Shown here piece after piece: positions 37,466 to 45,917 of a DNA stretch of 64,000 bases. Where the stretch lies: NCBI RefSeq assembly GCF_004123295.1, contig NZ_SDMK01000003.1, forward strand, positions 310,001 through 374,000, read 5' to 3'. Origin of the DNA: Silvibacterium dinghuense. Its GTDB lineage: Bacteria > Acidobacteriota > Terriglobia > Terriglobales > Acidobacteriaceae. How positions within the stretch are numbered: the stretch's first letter is position 1; each line of letters begins with the position of its first letter. The position numbers and the translations under genes were made by a program. The notes beneath the pieces were generated by a model. That model was not told the DNA's origin, did no database searches, and was given only the letters and a program-made list of their open reading frames with translations.

Positions 37466-37479
37466 TGGCGTGTCCTCCT

Positions 37480-37603
37480 CCAGAGCATTAGAGATAAAAA
37501 CTTACCACTGCGTCGTCATCCCGACCGGAGCTGGACGATACCACCGTCCTGCTCCGGTCGAAATGACAATGGTTTACTAAAGCAATAGACCGATATACCT
37601 TAG
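37480..37603. repeat. Short complete copy of the CATTCCGACCGG MITE-like family
   Basis: Runs from ATTAGAGATAAAAACTTACC to CAATAGACCGATATACCTTA. The ends resemble the terminal inverted repeats at 46814 and 47054. Between them GTCATCCCGACCGGAGC on the left is inverted as GCTCCGGTCGAAATGACAA on the right, with a GGACGATACCACCGTCC hairpin at the centre. Confidence 0.7.
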
Positions 37604-37649
37604 GCCACCACCGGTTCCTGCATCCGGCATCTTGTTCTAAAACCAAACC

Positions 37650-38822
37650 TCATTCGCGACCGGAGGGAGCGGGGGCCAAAGGCGAAAGGCCTGGATGGCC
37701 AGTCCGGCGGGCCTCGATCCGCTTCCGCATCCGGAGCGAAGGCTGCTCGACCACGAAATAGGAGAGCGCCGCGGCGATCCAGATCAGGAAGAAGCCCCAC
37801 GGCATGGCCTTGGCCCGGGTCGGATTGTCCGTGTGGATGAAGAACGTCTGCCAGAGATAAGCGCTGTAGGAGAGCACGCCAATCCAGACCACCGGCTGCC
37901 AGTTCAGTATCCGTCCCACCCAGTGCTCCGCATTGCGCGAGACCCACACCAGAAAGAGCGCAATGCACAGGCTGTCGATCGTGAAGCCGATACTGTTGTG
38001 GTAGTTCACACCCGCTGCCAGCGTAGCCGCGCCGGAGAAAACAAGGAATTCGAGCGGCAGCAGCCACCAGATCCGCGCCACCACCCGCGTGTAGAAGGAC
38101 TCGAACGGCCTTGTACCGATGAGGATCGCAGCCAGGCAGCCGGCCATCAGGGCATCCATCCGTCCATGCAGCATCTCGTCGAGATGGTGTACATGGGGAA
38201 AGGCGAGCTTGGTCGCCACGCGCAGCACCGGCGTCGCCACAATCAGCACCGCAGCACACCAGCCCGCGGCACGACGCCCTCCACGCCGCCAGGCCAGCAG
38301 AAACAGCAGCGGCCACAGCAGGTAGAACTGCTCTTCCACGCACAGCGACCAGGTGTGCTCGGTGAACCACTGCGCATCTCCCGGCACATAGTTGCGATAG
38401 AAGAGCGCCGAGCCGAGGATCGTCGCCAAGTGCAGCGGCGTGTGTATTGCGACGCAGAACGCGATCACGAAGAGCAGATACGCATAGAGCGGAGGCAGGA
38501 TGCGGAAGGTGCGCCGCAGATAAAAGTCGGCAAGGCTCACCCGGCCCGTCTTCTCCTGCTCGCGCAGCAGGAGCGTGGTGATGAGGAAGCCGCTCAGCAC
38601 AAAGAAGATTCCCACCCCGTCGCCACCCAGGCCGAAGAGAAAGTAAAGGACGAGCCCCTTCGCCGTGTGCGTGTTCACGACCCGGTAACGCTGCGTGAGG
38701 TGCAGCGCGATGACCATGAGAATGGCCACGGCGCGCATTCCATCGAGACTGGGAATGCGATGGCTGGGGATGCGTCGCTTCTGCGCCTGTACCTCGTCCA
38801 CCGGCACCTCGTTTCTTTCCAT
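37650..38822 (-). CDS. Acyltransferase 3 family membrane protein with repeat-derived tail
   Basis: A 390-residue integral membrane O-acyltransferase of the OafA/YrhL type. The signature starts RIPSLDGMRAVAILMVIALH with the catalytic-type His, then GLGGDGVGIFFVLSGFLIT, LRRTFRILPPLYAYL and HTWSLCVEEQFYLLWPLLF. About ten membrane helices are visible. It probably acetylates or acylates a surface polysaccharide or lipid. The last 13 residues (GLSPLAPAPSGRE) are encoded by a dispersed repeat, in the same frame as the tail of the unrelated protein ending at 25852. Confidence 0.88.
   Translation of the reverse strand: MERNEVPVDEVQAQKRRIPSHRIPSLDGMRAVAILMVIALHLTQRYRVVNTHTAKGLVLYFLFGLGGDGVGIFFVLSGFLITTLLLREQEKTGRVSLADFYLRRTFRILPPLYAYLLFVIAFCVAIHTPLHLATILGSALFYRNYVPGDAQWFTEHTWSLCVEEQFYLLWPLLFLLAWRRGGRRAAGWCAAVLIVATPVLRVATKLAFPHVHHLDEMLHGRMDALMAGCLAAILIGTRPFESFYTRVVARIWWLLPLEFLVFSGAATLAAGVNYHNSIGFTIDSLCIALFLVWVSRNAEHWVGRILNWQPVVWIGVLSYSAYLWQTFFIHTDNPTRAKAMPWGFFLIWIAAALSYFVVEQPSLRMRKRIEARRTGHPGLSPLAPAPSGRE
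37654..37700. repeat. GRE-type dispersed repeat inside a coding tail
   Basis: TCGCGACCGGAGGGAGCGGG, then GGCCAAAGGCGAAAGGCCTGGATGGCC without a break. It matches 44086-44132 over its full length, including the AGGCCTGGAYGGCC palindromic end. Here it encodes the C-terminus of the acyltransferase on the minus strand. Confidence 0.8.
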
Positions 38823-38934
38823 GGAAGAACTTCAGGGGATTCCGCAAACCTGTTCAGGAACATCATACGAACCCCATCCGGCTCTCAGCTCGCGATTCGC
38901 GTGCCTGCAATCTTCCTCCCGTACACTGGAAGAG

Positions 38935-39825
38935 ATGACCCCGCCCGTACGCCTGGTCGCCATCGACATCGACGGCACCCTGCTTCCCTCCTCCGGCACC
39001 ATCAGCGATCGTACCCACCGTGCCCTGCGCGAGGCACAGGCAGCCGGCATAGAAGTAGTGATTGCCACGGGCCGCCGCCAGGCCTACGCCGCGCCGCTGC
39101 TGGTCTCCTCCGGGCTGAGTCCGGAGACGGTCTTCATCACCTCGAACGGCGCGGTAACCCGGACCATGGCCGGCGAACGCATCGACCGCTTCACGCTGCC
39201 TGTCGAGACCGCCCGTGCGCTTTGCCCTATCCTGCGCCGCTTCGGCGGCACCACTGTCTTTACCTTCGACCGCGAAGGTCCGGGCGAGCTGGTGATCGAA
39301 TCGTTCGAACAGCTCCACGCCCGCATCGCTCTCTGGGTTGAGGCCAACCGCCCCTGGATCGAAGAAGTACACCCCCTGGAACGCGCCTTCGACGCCGGCA
39401 AAGCGCCCGTGCAGGGCATGGTCTGCGGCACCCCGACGGAGATGATGCAGGCGGAACTCTGGCTTTCGGCCAGCGAACTCTCTGCAAAGATCGAGACGCA
39501 CCGCACCGAATACATCCACCGCGACCTCAGCATTCTCGACATTCTGCCTCCCGGCTGCTCGAAGGGCGTAGCCCTCGACCGGCTGGCCCGGCGGCTGGGA
39601 ATCGAACCCGCCAGCGTCATGGCCATCGGCGATAACCTCAATGATTTCGAGATGTTACGTTATGCCGGCCAACCTGTCGTGATGACCAATGCCGCCCCCG
39701 AGCTGCTCGAAGCGGCACGACAGCATGGCTGGCGCATCGCCCCGACGAACGACGAGGACGGTGTAGCGCAGACGCTTGAGAGCGTCCTCACTTCGGCCAA
39801 CGTCCCGTCTGGCAGAGGAATTTAA
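38935..39825 (+). CDS. Cof-type HAD phosphatase
   Basis: A 296-residue haloacid-dehalogenase phosphatase with a type IIB cap. Motif I is AIDIDGTLLP with nucleophile and acid Asp, motif II is IATGRR, motif III includes the lysine in CSKGVALDRLARRLGI, and motif IV is AIGDNLNDFEML. Such enzymes act on sugar phosphates or flavin phosphates; the substrate is not evident. The ATG at 38935 follows GGAAGAG. It is divergent from the acyltransferase gene. Confidence 0.92.
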   Translation: MTPPVRLVAIDIDGTLLPSSGTISDRTHRALREAQAAGIEVVIATGRRQAYAAPLLVSSGLSPETVFITSNGAVTRTMAGERIDRFTLPVETARALCPILRRFGGTTVFTFDREGPGELVIESFEQLHARIALWVEANRPWIEEVHPLERAFDAGKAPVQGMVCGTPTEMMQAELWLSASELSAKIETHRTEYIHRDLSILDILPPGCSKGVALDRLARRLGIEPASVMAIGDNLNDFEMLRYAGQPVVMTNAAPELLEAARQHGWRIAPTNDEDGVAQTLESVLTSANVPSGRGI

Positions 39826-39828
39826 CCC

Positions 39829-39854
39829 GATCCGGGGCGCTGCCGCCCCGGATC
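39829..39854 (+). terminator. Hairpin after the HAD phosphatase gene
   Basis: An 11-bp stem GATCCGGGGCG / CGCCCCGGATC with a CTGC loop lies three bases past the stop. There is no T-run, so it may stabilise the 3' end rather than terminate. It lies just ahead of the transglycosylase start. Confidence 0.5.
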
Positions 39855-39874
39855 ACCATGGTAGATTGACCCTG

Positions 39875-40669
39875 ATGACGTGCTCCCGCTCCCTGTCCGT
39901 TTTCCAGACCGCTTTCCGGTCTTGTTTCCGGACCACCTTCACCAGCCTGCTGCTCGCCACCGCGGCTCTTCCCGCCGCGCATGCCGCCGAGCGCATCACG
40001 CTGACCAACGGCTTCGACCTGGTCTGCGACCACCGCGTCGCCGACGGGAGCCGCGTGCGGCTGTATACCGACGCCTCCAGCTATGTCGAGGTGAACGCCA
40101 CGGAGATTGCCTCGGCTGTTCCCGTAGAACTGCCCCCCGCAGCGCCATCTGCACCGGCGACAGCTTCCGCACATGCAGTCACTGCAACCCCGGCTCCGGC
40201 CGCCCCGGCATCGGCAAGGCTTTCCGACGCCGAAATTCACCAGCTTCTGGCCGCACCCGGCCAGGTCCACGATCTCGATGTCGATCTGCTGGCGGCAGTG
40301 ATCAAGCAGGAGAGCGGCGGCCAGACCCACGCCGTGAGCCGTACCGGCGCGCGCGGCCTCATGCAGCTGATGCCCGGCACGGCCAGCCAGCTCGGAGTTT
40401 CAGACGCCTTTGTTCCGGAGCAGAATGTGGGCGGCGGCACGGCCTACCTCGATAGCCTGCTGCACCGCTACCACGACAACCTGCCGCTGGCTCTCGCCGC
40501 ATACAACGCCGGTCCCGGTGCGGTGGACCGCTGGCATGGCATCCCGCCTTATCCCGAGACCCGCGCCTATGTCGCCCGCGTGATCCATGAATTCAACCGG
40601 CGCGTCGCCCAGCGCCACAGCATGGCCGCTCATTCCGTGACCCAGGTGGCCAGCGCCGCCATAAAATAA
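39875..40669 (+). CDS. Secreted lytic transglycosylase (SLT domain)
   Basis: A 264-residue exported murein-cleaving enzyme. The signal peptide ends near AAHA at residue 37. A Pro/Ala-rich linker (about 84-114) precedes a GEWL-type SLT domain with catalytic E146 in IKQESGGQ, then SRTGARGLMQLMPGTA, GTAYLDSLLHRY and LALAAYNAGPGAVDRWHG. The ATG at 39875 places the signal peptide at the N-terminus. It should act in the periplasm on peptidoglycan glycan strands. Confidence 0.92.
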   Translation: MTCSRSLSVFQTAFRSCFRTTFTSLLLATAALPAAHAAERITLTNGFDLVCDHRVADGSRVRLYTDASSYVEVNATEIASAVPVELPPAAPSAPATASAHAVTATPAPAAPASARLSDAEIHQLLAAPGQVHDLDVDLLAAVIKQESGGQTHAVSRTGARGLMQLMPGTASQLGVSDAFVPEQNVGGGTAYLDSLLHRYHDNLPLALAAYNAGPGAVDRWHGIPPYPETRAYVARVIHEFNRRVAQRHSMAAHSVTQVASAAIK

Positions 40670-40750
40670 GACAGCAGACCCCAAAACACACGCACCTGAG
40701 TTTCTTTCCGACTGAACGATCTGACATCTACGATCCGGGAGACCGATTGT

Positions 40751-41821
40751 TTGAAGAATAAGCGCTGGCTTCTGTACCTCGTCGTGGCGATCGTGCTCGT
40801 CGTGGCCTTCTTTCTTGTCCGCGACCGCATTCACTTCGACTGGCATGTCTTCGGCGAGCAGCTCAAGCTGGCCGACTGGCGCCGCATCGGTATTGGCATC
40901 GCGCTGATCTGGATGGCCTACGGCGTCCGCGCCGTGCGCTGGTCGGTACTGCTGAAGCCCACAAAGAAGGTCTCTCCGTTCAAACTGGTCGGCTCGCAGG
41001 TCATTGGCTTCACCGCCGTCGCGCTCTTCGGACGCCTCGCCGACCTGGTGCGGCCGTACCTGGTGGCCAAGCGCACTAAGCTTCCGCTCAGCACGCAGGT
41101 GGGCGTCTACACCGTCGAGCGTATGTTCGATTTCGGCTGCCTGGCGCTGATCTTTTCCATCGTCCTGCTCTTCTCTCCCGACCGCGCCAACCTGCCCCGT
41201 CCGGACCTGATCCACAAGGCTGCGCTCGGCGGCCTGCTGGCCACGGTAGCGCTCGCCGTCTTCGCTATCCTGGCCCGCGTCTCGGGCAAGGTGGTCGCCG
41301 GAATCGTCGGCAAAGGACTGGGTGTGTTTTCAAAGAGCCTCGGCGAGAGCGCGAGCGAGAAGATCCTCGGCTTCCGCGATGGGCTCAACGTGATCGGCTC
41401 GCTGGGTGATTTCCTGGCAATCCTGACGATCTCGGTGATCCACTGGCTGATGATTGCCTATGCGTATCTGGAGGCGACAAAGGCCTTTGTGGCCGCGCCG
41501 GAGCTGGCAAACATGACATTGGCCCGGTGCATGCTGCTGATGGCCGCCAGCATGGGCTCCTCGATGCTGCAGCTGCCGATCATCGGCTGGTTCACGCAGA
41601 TCGGCCTGACCTCCGCCGCGATGACGGCGCTCTTTCACGTCGCGCCCGAACCGGCGCTGGGCTGCGGCGCCGTGCTGCTGCTAGTCACCTTCATGAGCGT
41701 GATCCCGCTCGGCCTGGTCTGGGCGCAGATCGAGCATGTCTCGCTCAAGCAAGTCTCGGAAGAGAGCGAGCACGCCGGGGTCGAGTCACTGACTGCTCCT
41801 GTGCAGGACGCAGCGGAATAA
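40751..41821 (+). CDS. Flippase-like (LPG synthase N-terminal / UPF0104) membrane protein
   Basis: A 356-residue protein with about eight membrane helices, related to the lysylphosphatidylglycerol synthase transmembrane region (UPF0104). Indicative segments are YGVRAVRWSVLLKP, the GFTAVALFGRLADLVRPYL block, and VYTVERMFDFGCLALIFS. There is no tRNA-dependent transferase domain, so it is a stand-alone flippase-like unit with unknown lipid cargo. The start is TTG at 40751 with GGGA ten bases ahead; no ATG is available nearby. Confidence 0.82.
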   Translation: MKNKRWLLYLVVAIVLVVAFFLVRDRIHFDWHVFGEQLKLADWRRIGIGIALIWMAYGVRAVRWSVLLKPTKKVSPFKLVGSQVIGFTAVALFGRLADLVRPYLVAKRTKLPLSTQVGVYTVERMFDFGCLALIFSIVLLFSPDRANLPRPDLIHKAALGGLLATVALAVFAILARVSGKVVAGIVGKGLGVFSKSLGESASEKILGFRDGLNVIGSLGDFLAILTISVIHWLMIAYAYLEATKAFVAAPELANMTLARCMLLMAASMGSSMLQLPIIGWFTQIGLTSAAMTALFHVAPEPALGCGAVLLLVTFMSVIPLGLVWAQIEHVSLKQVSEESEHAGVESLTAPVQDAAE

Positions 41822-41830
41822 CTCAACGGT

Positions 41831-41864
41831 TGCGCAGCTCTTCGTGCGATCGGGGAGCTGCGCA
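41831..41864. terminator. Hairpin between convergent genes
   Basis: TGCGCAGCTC at 41831-41840 pairs with GAGCTGCGCA at 41855-41864 over a 14-nt loop, between the flippase-like gene and the convergent arsR-type gene. No T-run follows. Confidence 0.45.
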
Positions 41865-41889
41865 GGCCGGATTTGGGCCATTTCGCTTA

Positions 41890-42192
41890 TCAGGCAGCCC
41901 CGAGAATACTCTTCAAAAGCCCCGGAAAGCGCTCATCGAGATCAGCCTTCCGCAAGCGATTCATCAGGGCTGTTCCCTCCTTCCGGGAGGTGATGACACC
42001 CGCATTCCGCAGAACGCGAAAATGGTGCGACAAGCTCGATTTGGGCATGTCGATATCGAAATACCCGCACGCGATCTCCTCTGTCTTCACGAGACTTTTT
42101 ACGATCTGCAGCCGCGTCTCATCGCTCAAAGCGTAGAGTACAGCCGTCAACTGCAGATCGCTCTTCTTTGGCTCAGCCTGTTTTGTTGGCAT
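41890..42192 (-). CDS. ArsR family transcriptional regulator
   Basis: A 100-residue winged-helix repressor. Core: VLYALSDETRLQIVKSLVKT, a recognition helix region MPKSSLSHHFRVLRNAGVIT and the wing SRKEGTALMNRL. The only cysteine is in IACGYFDIDM, and no CxC metal site is present, so it probably senses something other than arsenic, for example an oxidant or organic ligand. It is divergent from the quinone oxidoreductase gene, with an inverted-repeat operator between them. Confidence 0.9.
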   Translation of the reverse strand: MPTKQAEPKKSDLQLTAVLYALSDETRLQIVKSLVKTEEIACGYFDIDMPKSSLSHHFRVLRNAGVITSRKEGTALMNRLRKADLDERFPGLLKSILGAA

Positions 42193-42241
42193 CTTTTCCG
42201 ATTTCCCGAAACGCTTGCACTTCTGCCTTCATCATACTATT

Positions 42242-42270
42242 GTTCGAATATTATCGAACTACTATCGAAC
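42242..42270. promoter_or_regulatory. Operator-like inverted repeat between arsR-type and oxidoreductase genes
   Basis: GTTCGA-ATATTA-TCGAAC at 42242-42259 is a perfect inverted repeat, and a further TATCGAAC half-site follows at 42263-42270. It lies in the 91-bp divergent region, just ahead of the oxidoreductase ribosome site. Its spacing suits an ArsR dimer; binding is inferred. Confidence 0.65.
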
Positions 42271-42283
42271 CAGGAGAAGCACA

Positions 42284-43297
42284 GTGAAAGCATGGCAGCT
42301 ACATGGACTCGGGCTGGAAAACCTTAAGCCGGGAGAAGCACCGATCCCGACACCGCAGGCCAATGAGGTTCTCATCCAGGTGAAGGCGGTATCGCTGAAC
42401 TTTCGCGACAAGGCAATTGTCGATGGAATCTACGAACCGGAGCTTGTTCCCAAACTTCTCATCCCCGTTTCCGATGTTGTCGGCACCGTGGTCGCCGTGG
42501 GTCAAGAAGTCACGCATCTAAAAGAAGGCGACCGCGTGAACTCCAACCTCTACTCGTCATGGGTGGATGGGGATGCCGAGCCGGACTACGGCCTCTTTTC
42601 CTACGGCACGCCTCTGCCCGGCGCCCTGGCGGAATACATGATCCTCAATGCATCCACGTCGGTGAAAGCTCCAGCCTTCATGTCCGATGAAGAAGCGGCC
42701 ACCTTGCCGATCGCCGCACTTACCGCCTGGTACGCCATGACAGATCTCGGCCAGCTTAAGCCTGGGCAGACGGTTCTGGTACAAGGCACCGGCGGTGTTT
42801 CGATCTTCGCGCTCCAGTTGGCTACGGCATTGGGTGCCAAAGTAATCGCGACCTCGAGCCGCGACGAGAACCTGGCCCGCGTAAAGGAGCTGGGAGCGTG
42901 GCAGGTCATCAACTACCGCCAGCACCCGGCATGGGAGAAGAAAACGCTGGAGTTCACGAACGGGAGAGGTGTGGATCAGCTGCTCGATGTCGTCGGCGGT
43001 GAGGGATTGAACCAGTCCGTCCAGGCGACGCGAATTGGCGGCCAAATCCACCAGATCGGCTTTCTCGACAGCCAGGTTTCCAAGCTCGATCTGATGCCGG
43101 TGCTCTTCCGTCAGACCGTCCTGCGCGGCATCTGTGTCGGCCCGGCACAATCCTTTGAGAGGATGAACGAGTTCCTGAACCAGCACCGTATCCACCCCGT
43201 CATCGATACGGTTTACAGCTTCGACCAGGCACGGGAAGCCTATGAGCATCTGGCTCGTGGAGCCTTTGGCAAGATTGTGATCAAGGTATCCGCATAA
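42284..43297 (+). CDS. Zinc-independent quinone oxidoreductase-like MDR protein
   Basis: A 337-residue medium-chain dehydrogenase/reductase. The N-terminal GroES-like part has VSLNFRDKAIVDG and IPVSDVVGTVVAVG; the NADPH motif is VQGTGGVSIFALQLA. Zinc-ligand residues of true alcohol dehydrogenases are missing, so it is likely an NADPH:quinone or enone reductase. The start is GTG at 42284, supported by AGGAG at 42272-42276. It is probably repressed by the divergent ArsR protein. Confidence 0.88.
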   Translation: MKAWQLHGLGLENLKPGEAPIPTPQANEVLIQVKAVSLNFRDKAIVDGIYEPELVPKLLIPVSDVVGTVVAVGQEVTHLKEGDRVNSNLYSSWVDGDAEPDYGLFSYGTPLPGALAEYMILNASTSVKAPAFMSDEEAATLPIAALTAWYAMTDLGQLKPGQTVLVQGTGGVSIFALQLATALGAKVIATSSRDENLARVKELGAWQVINYRQHPAWEKKTLEFTNGRGVDQLLDVVGGEGLNQSVQATRIGGQIHQIGFLDSQVSKLDLMPVLFRQTVLRGICVGPAQSFERMNEFLNQHRIHPVIDTVYSFDQAREAYEHLARGAFGKIVIKVSA

Positions 43298-43322
43298 TCG
43301 CCTGCAAACGTCTTTCCCAAAT

Positions 43323-43352
43323 GAAAACGGCGGCCTTCCGGCCGCCGTTTTC
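43323..43352 (+). terminator. Terminator after the quinone oxidoreductase gene
   Basis: A 13-bp perfect stem GAAAACGGCGGCC / GGCCGCCGTTTTC with a TTCC tetraloop, flanked by A-runs and T-runs, so it can serve both strands. Confidence 0.88.
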
Positions 43353-43353
43353 G

Positions 43354-43384
43354 CTACACCCTGAACCCTATCCCCGGCACCCTG
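43354..43384. repeat. TAGGG-type dispersed repeat
   Basis: CTACACCCTGAACCCTATCC followed by CCGGCACCCTG, the same orientation and pattern as 10182-10213. It directly abuts the stop of the DUF1440-like gene. Confidence 0.7.
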
Positions 43385-43385
43385 T

Positions 43386-43862
43386 TTACAGGTTCTTCCG
43401 CACCACGCGCCGCACGGCGTCGGTGAAGATACCGTAGACGGCATGCGAGACCCATTCGCTGATGCGCTCCTGCGTGGGCTGCTCTTCCTTTGGAGCGGCG
43501 AGGCCCATCTTCGGCAGGATCGACTCGTGGGTCAGCTTGTTCAGCGTGAGGCCGAAGGCCGCGCCCTTCCAGGCTCCGAGCGAAGGCTCCATCTCGACCA
43601 GCGCGCCGTAGACAGCTCCGGCGGTCGCGCCGAAGGCCAGGTGGATACTCTGCATTGCAGCCTGCTGGCTGGCCGGGGGCAATGGATGCCCGGCAACCTG
43701 CTCGGCCAGCACTACCGGCGGCGCGACCTGTCCGGCGGCGCGCGGCGGAAAAAGCTTCTCGGCCAGCACCTTGGCTCCGGCGCCGGCAAGGCCGCCGATC
43801 ATGCCGGCCATAGCTCCCTTCAGAATCGATCTCTTCCGTGTCATGTGGCGATTAGATGCCAT
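43386..43862 (-). CDS. DUF1440-like / YagU-type protein
   Basis: A 158-residue protein with small hydrophobic Gly/Ala-rich helices: KGAMAGMIGGLAGAGAKVLA, then HLAFGATAGAVYGALVEMEP and WKGAAFGLTLNKLTHESILP. The pattern resembles the DUF1440 inner-membrane family. The start is taken at 43862; an ATG at 43844 is an alternative. The frame stays open far upstream, but that part is translated repeat DNA (SDRSGATWRNL) and is not real coding sequence. Function unknown. Confidence 0.65.
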   Translation of the reverse strand: MASNRHMTRKRSILKGAMAGMIGGLAGAGAKVLAEKLFPPRAAGQVAPPVVLAEQVAGHPLPPASQQAAMQSIHLAFGATAGAVYGALVEMEPSLGAWKGAAFGLTLNKLTHESILPKMGLAAPKEEQPTQERISEWVSHAVYGIFTDAVRRVVRKNL

Positions 43863-43964
43863 TCCATGGCTGAGAGCCAAGTGCTTCTTTTTGACTGAGG
43901 ATGTCTCTTTTGTGGTGGATGCCTGTCTGGCATTTCCTGTCCCCCCGTCAGGATTCTCCCCCCC

Positions 43965-44132
43965 ACCTAAGCGAAGCCTGGATGAGGCACCCTGATCCTC
44001 ACTTATTTCGAGAAACCGCAGGTTCCTCCACGTCGCTCCGCTTCGGTCGGAATGACAACCATGATGAAAGAGCGAGAATGCCAACTCGTGATCGGAGGGA
44101 GCGGAGGCCGAAGGCAAAAGGCCTGGACGGCC
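43965..44132. repeat. Repeat cluster upstream of nrdR
   Basis: A reversed half-copy of the CATTCCGACCGG family (CCGCAGGTTCCTCCACGTCG, then CTTCGGTCGGAATGACAA) ends near 44060. A GRE-type repeat at 44086-44132 follows, TCGTGATCGGAGGGAGCGGA to CTGGACGGCC. The two occupy the gap between the DUF1440-like gene and nrdR. Confidence 0.78.
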
Positions 44133-44162
44133 AGTCCGCTGCTAGAATTTGGCTATACGCAC

Positions 44163-44675
<513 letters not shown>

Positions 44676-44702
44676 GCCGCCGAGAGCAGAGAGCCAAAAA
44701 TT

Positions 44703-45713
44703 ATGACCACTCAGAAAACGCATAAAGTTACGCTGATCCCCGGCGACGGAATCGGCCCGGAAGTTTCGAATGCAGTCGTTCGCATCCTTGAGGCCTCGGG
44801 CGTCAAGTTCGACTGGGAGAGCTACGCGGCCGGCGCAGAGGCCTTCGAGAAGTACAAGGAGTACATCCCCAAGGAGCTGTACGAGTCGATCGAGCGCAAC
44901 AAGGTGGCCCTGAAGGGGCCTGTGACCACCCCGATCGGCGGCGGCTTCTCCTCCATCAACGTGACCCTGCGCAAGAAGTTCGAGCTTTTCGCCAACTTCC
45001 GCCCCATCAAGAACCTGCCCGGCCTCGAGACCCGTTACCCCGGTGTCGACCTGATCATCATTCGTGAAAACACCGAAGGTCTCTATGTCGGCCTCGAGCA
45101 CGAAGTCGTGCCCGGCGTCGTCGAGGCGCTCAAGATCGTCACCGAGAAGGCATCGACCCGCATCGCCAAGTTCGCCTTCGAGTACGCCCGCAAGCACGGC
45201 CGCAAGAAGGTCCACGCCATCCACAAGGCGAACATCATGAAGATGTCCGACGGTCTCTTCATCCGTTGCTCGAAGAACGTCTCGAAGGACTTCCCGGAGA
45301 TCACCTACGGCGAGCACATCGTCGACAACACCTGCATGCAGCTGGTGACCAACCCCTACCAGTACGACGTGCTGCTGCTTGAGAACCTGTACGGCGACAT
45401 CGTCAGCGACCTGTGCGCGGCCTTCGTCGGTGGCCTGGGACTCGTCCCCGGCGCGAACCTCGGCCATGAGGCAGCAATCTTCGAGGCGGTCCACGGATCG
45501 GCTCCCGACATCGCCGGCAAGGACATCGCCAACCCGACCGCCCTGCTGCAGTCGGCCGTGCTGATGCTCCGCCATCTCGACGAAGAGGCAGCGGCGGATC
45601 GCATCCAGGCCGCGATCGAGAAGGTCTACACCGAGAAGAAGACGCTCACCCGCGATGTTCACGGCACGGCCGGCACCACGGCCTTCGCCGACGCGGTCAT
45701 CGCGGCTCTCTAG
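44703..45713 (+). CDS. NAD-type isocitrate dehydrogenase
   Basis: A 336-residue beta-decarboxylating dehydrogenase of the small mitochondrial-NAD-IDH-like type. Motifs: IPGDGIGPEV, TPIGGGFSSINVTLRKKF (the serine/asparagine substrate loop expected for isocitrate rather than isopropylmalate), IIRENTEGLYVGLEHEV, HKANIMKMSDGLF and [15 protein letters not shown]. The RENTEGLYxG segment separates it from LeuB at position 1. It feeds the TCA cycle or glutamate synthesis. A 2-methylcitrate or homoisocitrate role is less likely. Confidence 0.9.
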   Translation: MTTQKTHKVTLIPGDGIGPEVSNAVVRILEASGVKFDWESYAAGAEAFEKYKEYIPKELYESIERNKVALKGPVTTPIGGGFSSINVTLRKKFELFANFRPIKNLPGLETRYPGVDLIIIRENTEGLYVGLEHEVVPGVVEALKIVTEKASTRIAKFAFEYARKHGRKKVHAIHKANIMKMSDGLFIRCSKNVSKDFPEITYGEHIVDNTCMQLVTNPYQYDVLLLENLYGDIVSDLCAAFVGGLGLVPGANLGHEAAIFEAVHGSAPDIAGKDIANPTALLQSAVLMLRHLDEEAAADRIQAAIEKVYTEKKTLTRDVHGTAGTTAFADAVIAAL

Positions 45714-45720
45714 TCCATCT

Positions 45721-45777
45721 GCGCCCCGGTCTGTCCTGCGAAACGGCTTATGTGCTTCACAGGACAGGAAGGGGCGC
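45721..45777 (+). terminator. Imperfect hairpin after isocitrate dehydrogenase
   Basis: GCGCCCC (45721-45727) pairs with GGGGCGC (45771-45777), and CTGTCCTG (45731-45738) with CAGGACAG (45760-45767), separated by a three-base internal loop on each side. It begins 7 bp after the stop. No strong T-run. Confidence 0.6.
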
Positions 45778-45917
45778 GTTCCGTTTCCGAACAGGTATCG
45801 CGAAAGCTCCTTTTTAGAAGCTCCTCCGCAATTTCCTGATAAGAACGACTGATCCTCAGCTTCTTTTGTGAAAGATTCCTCTTCGACAGCTTTTACGGAA
45901 GGCTAACGGTGTAAACC

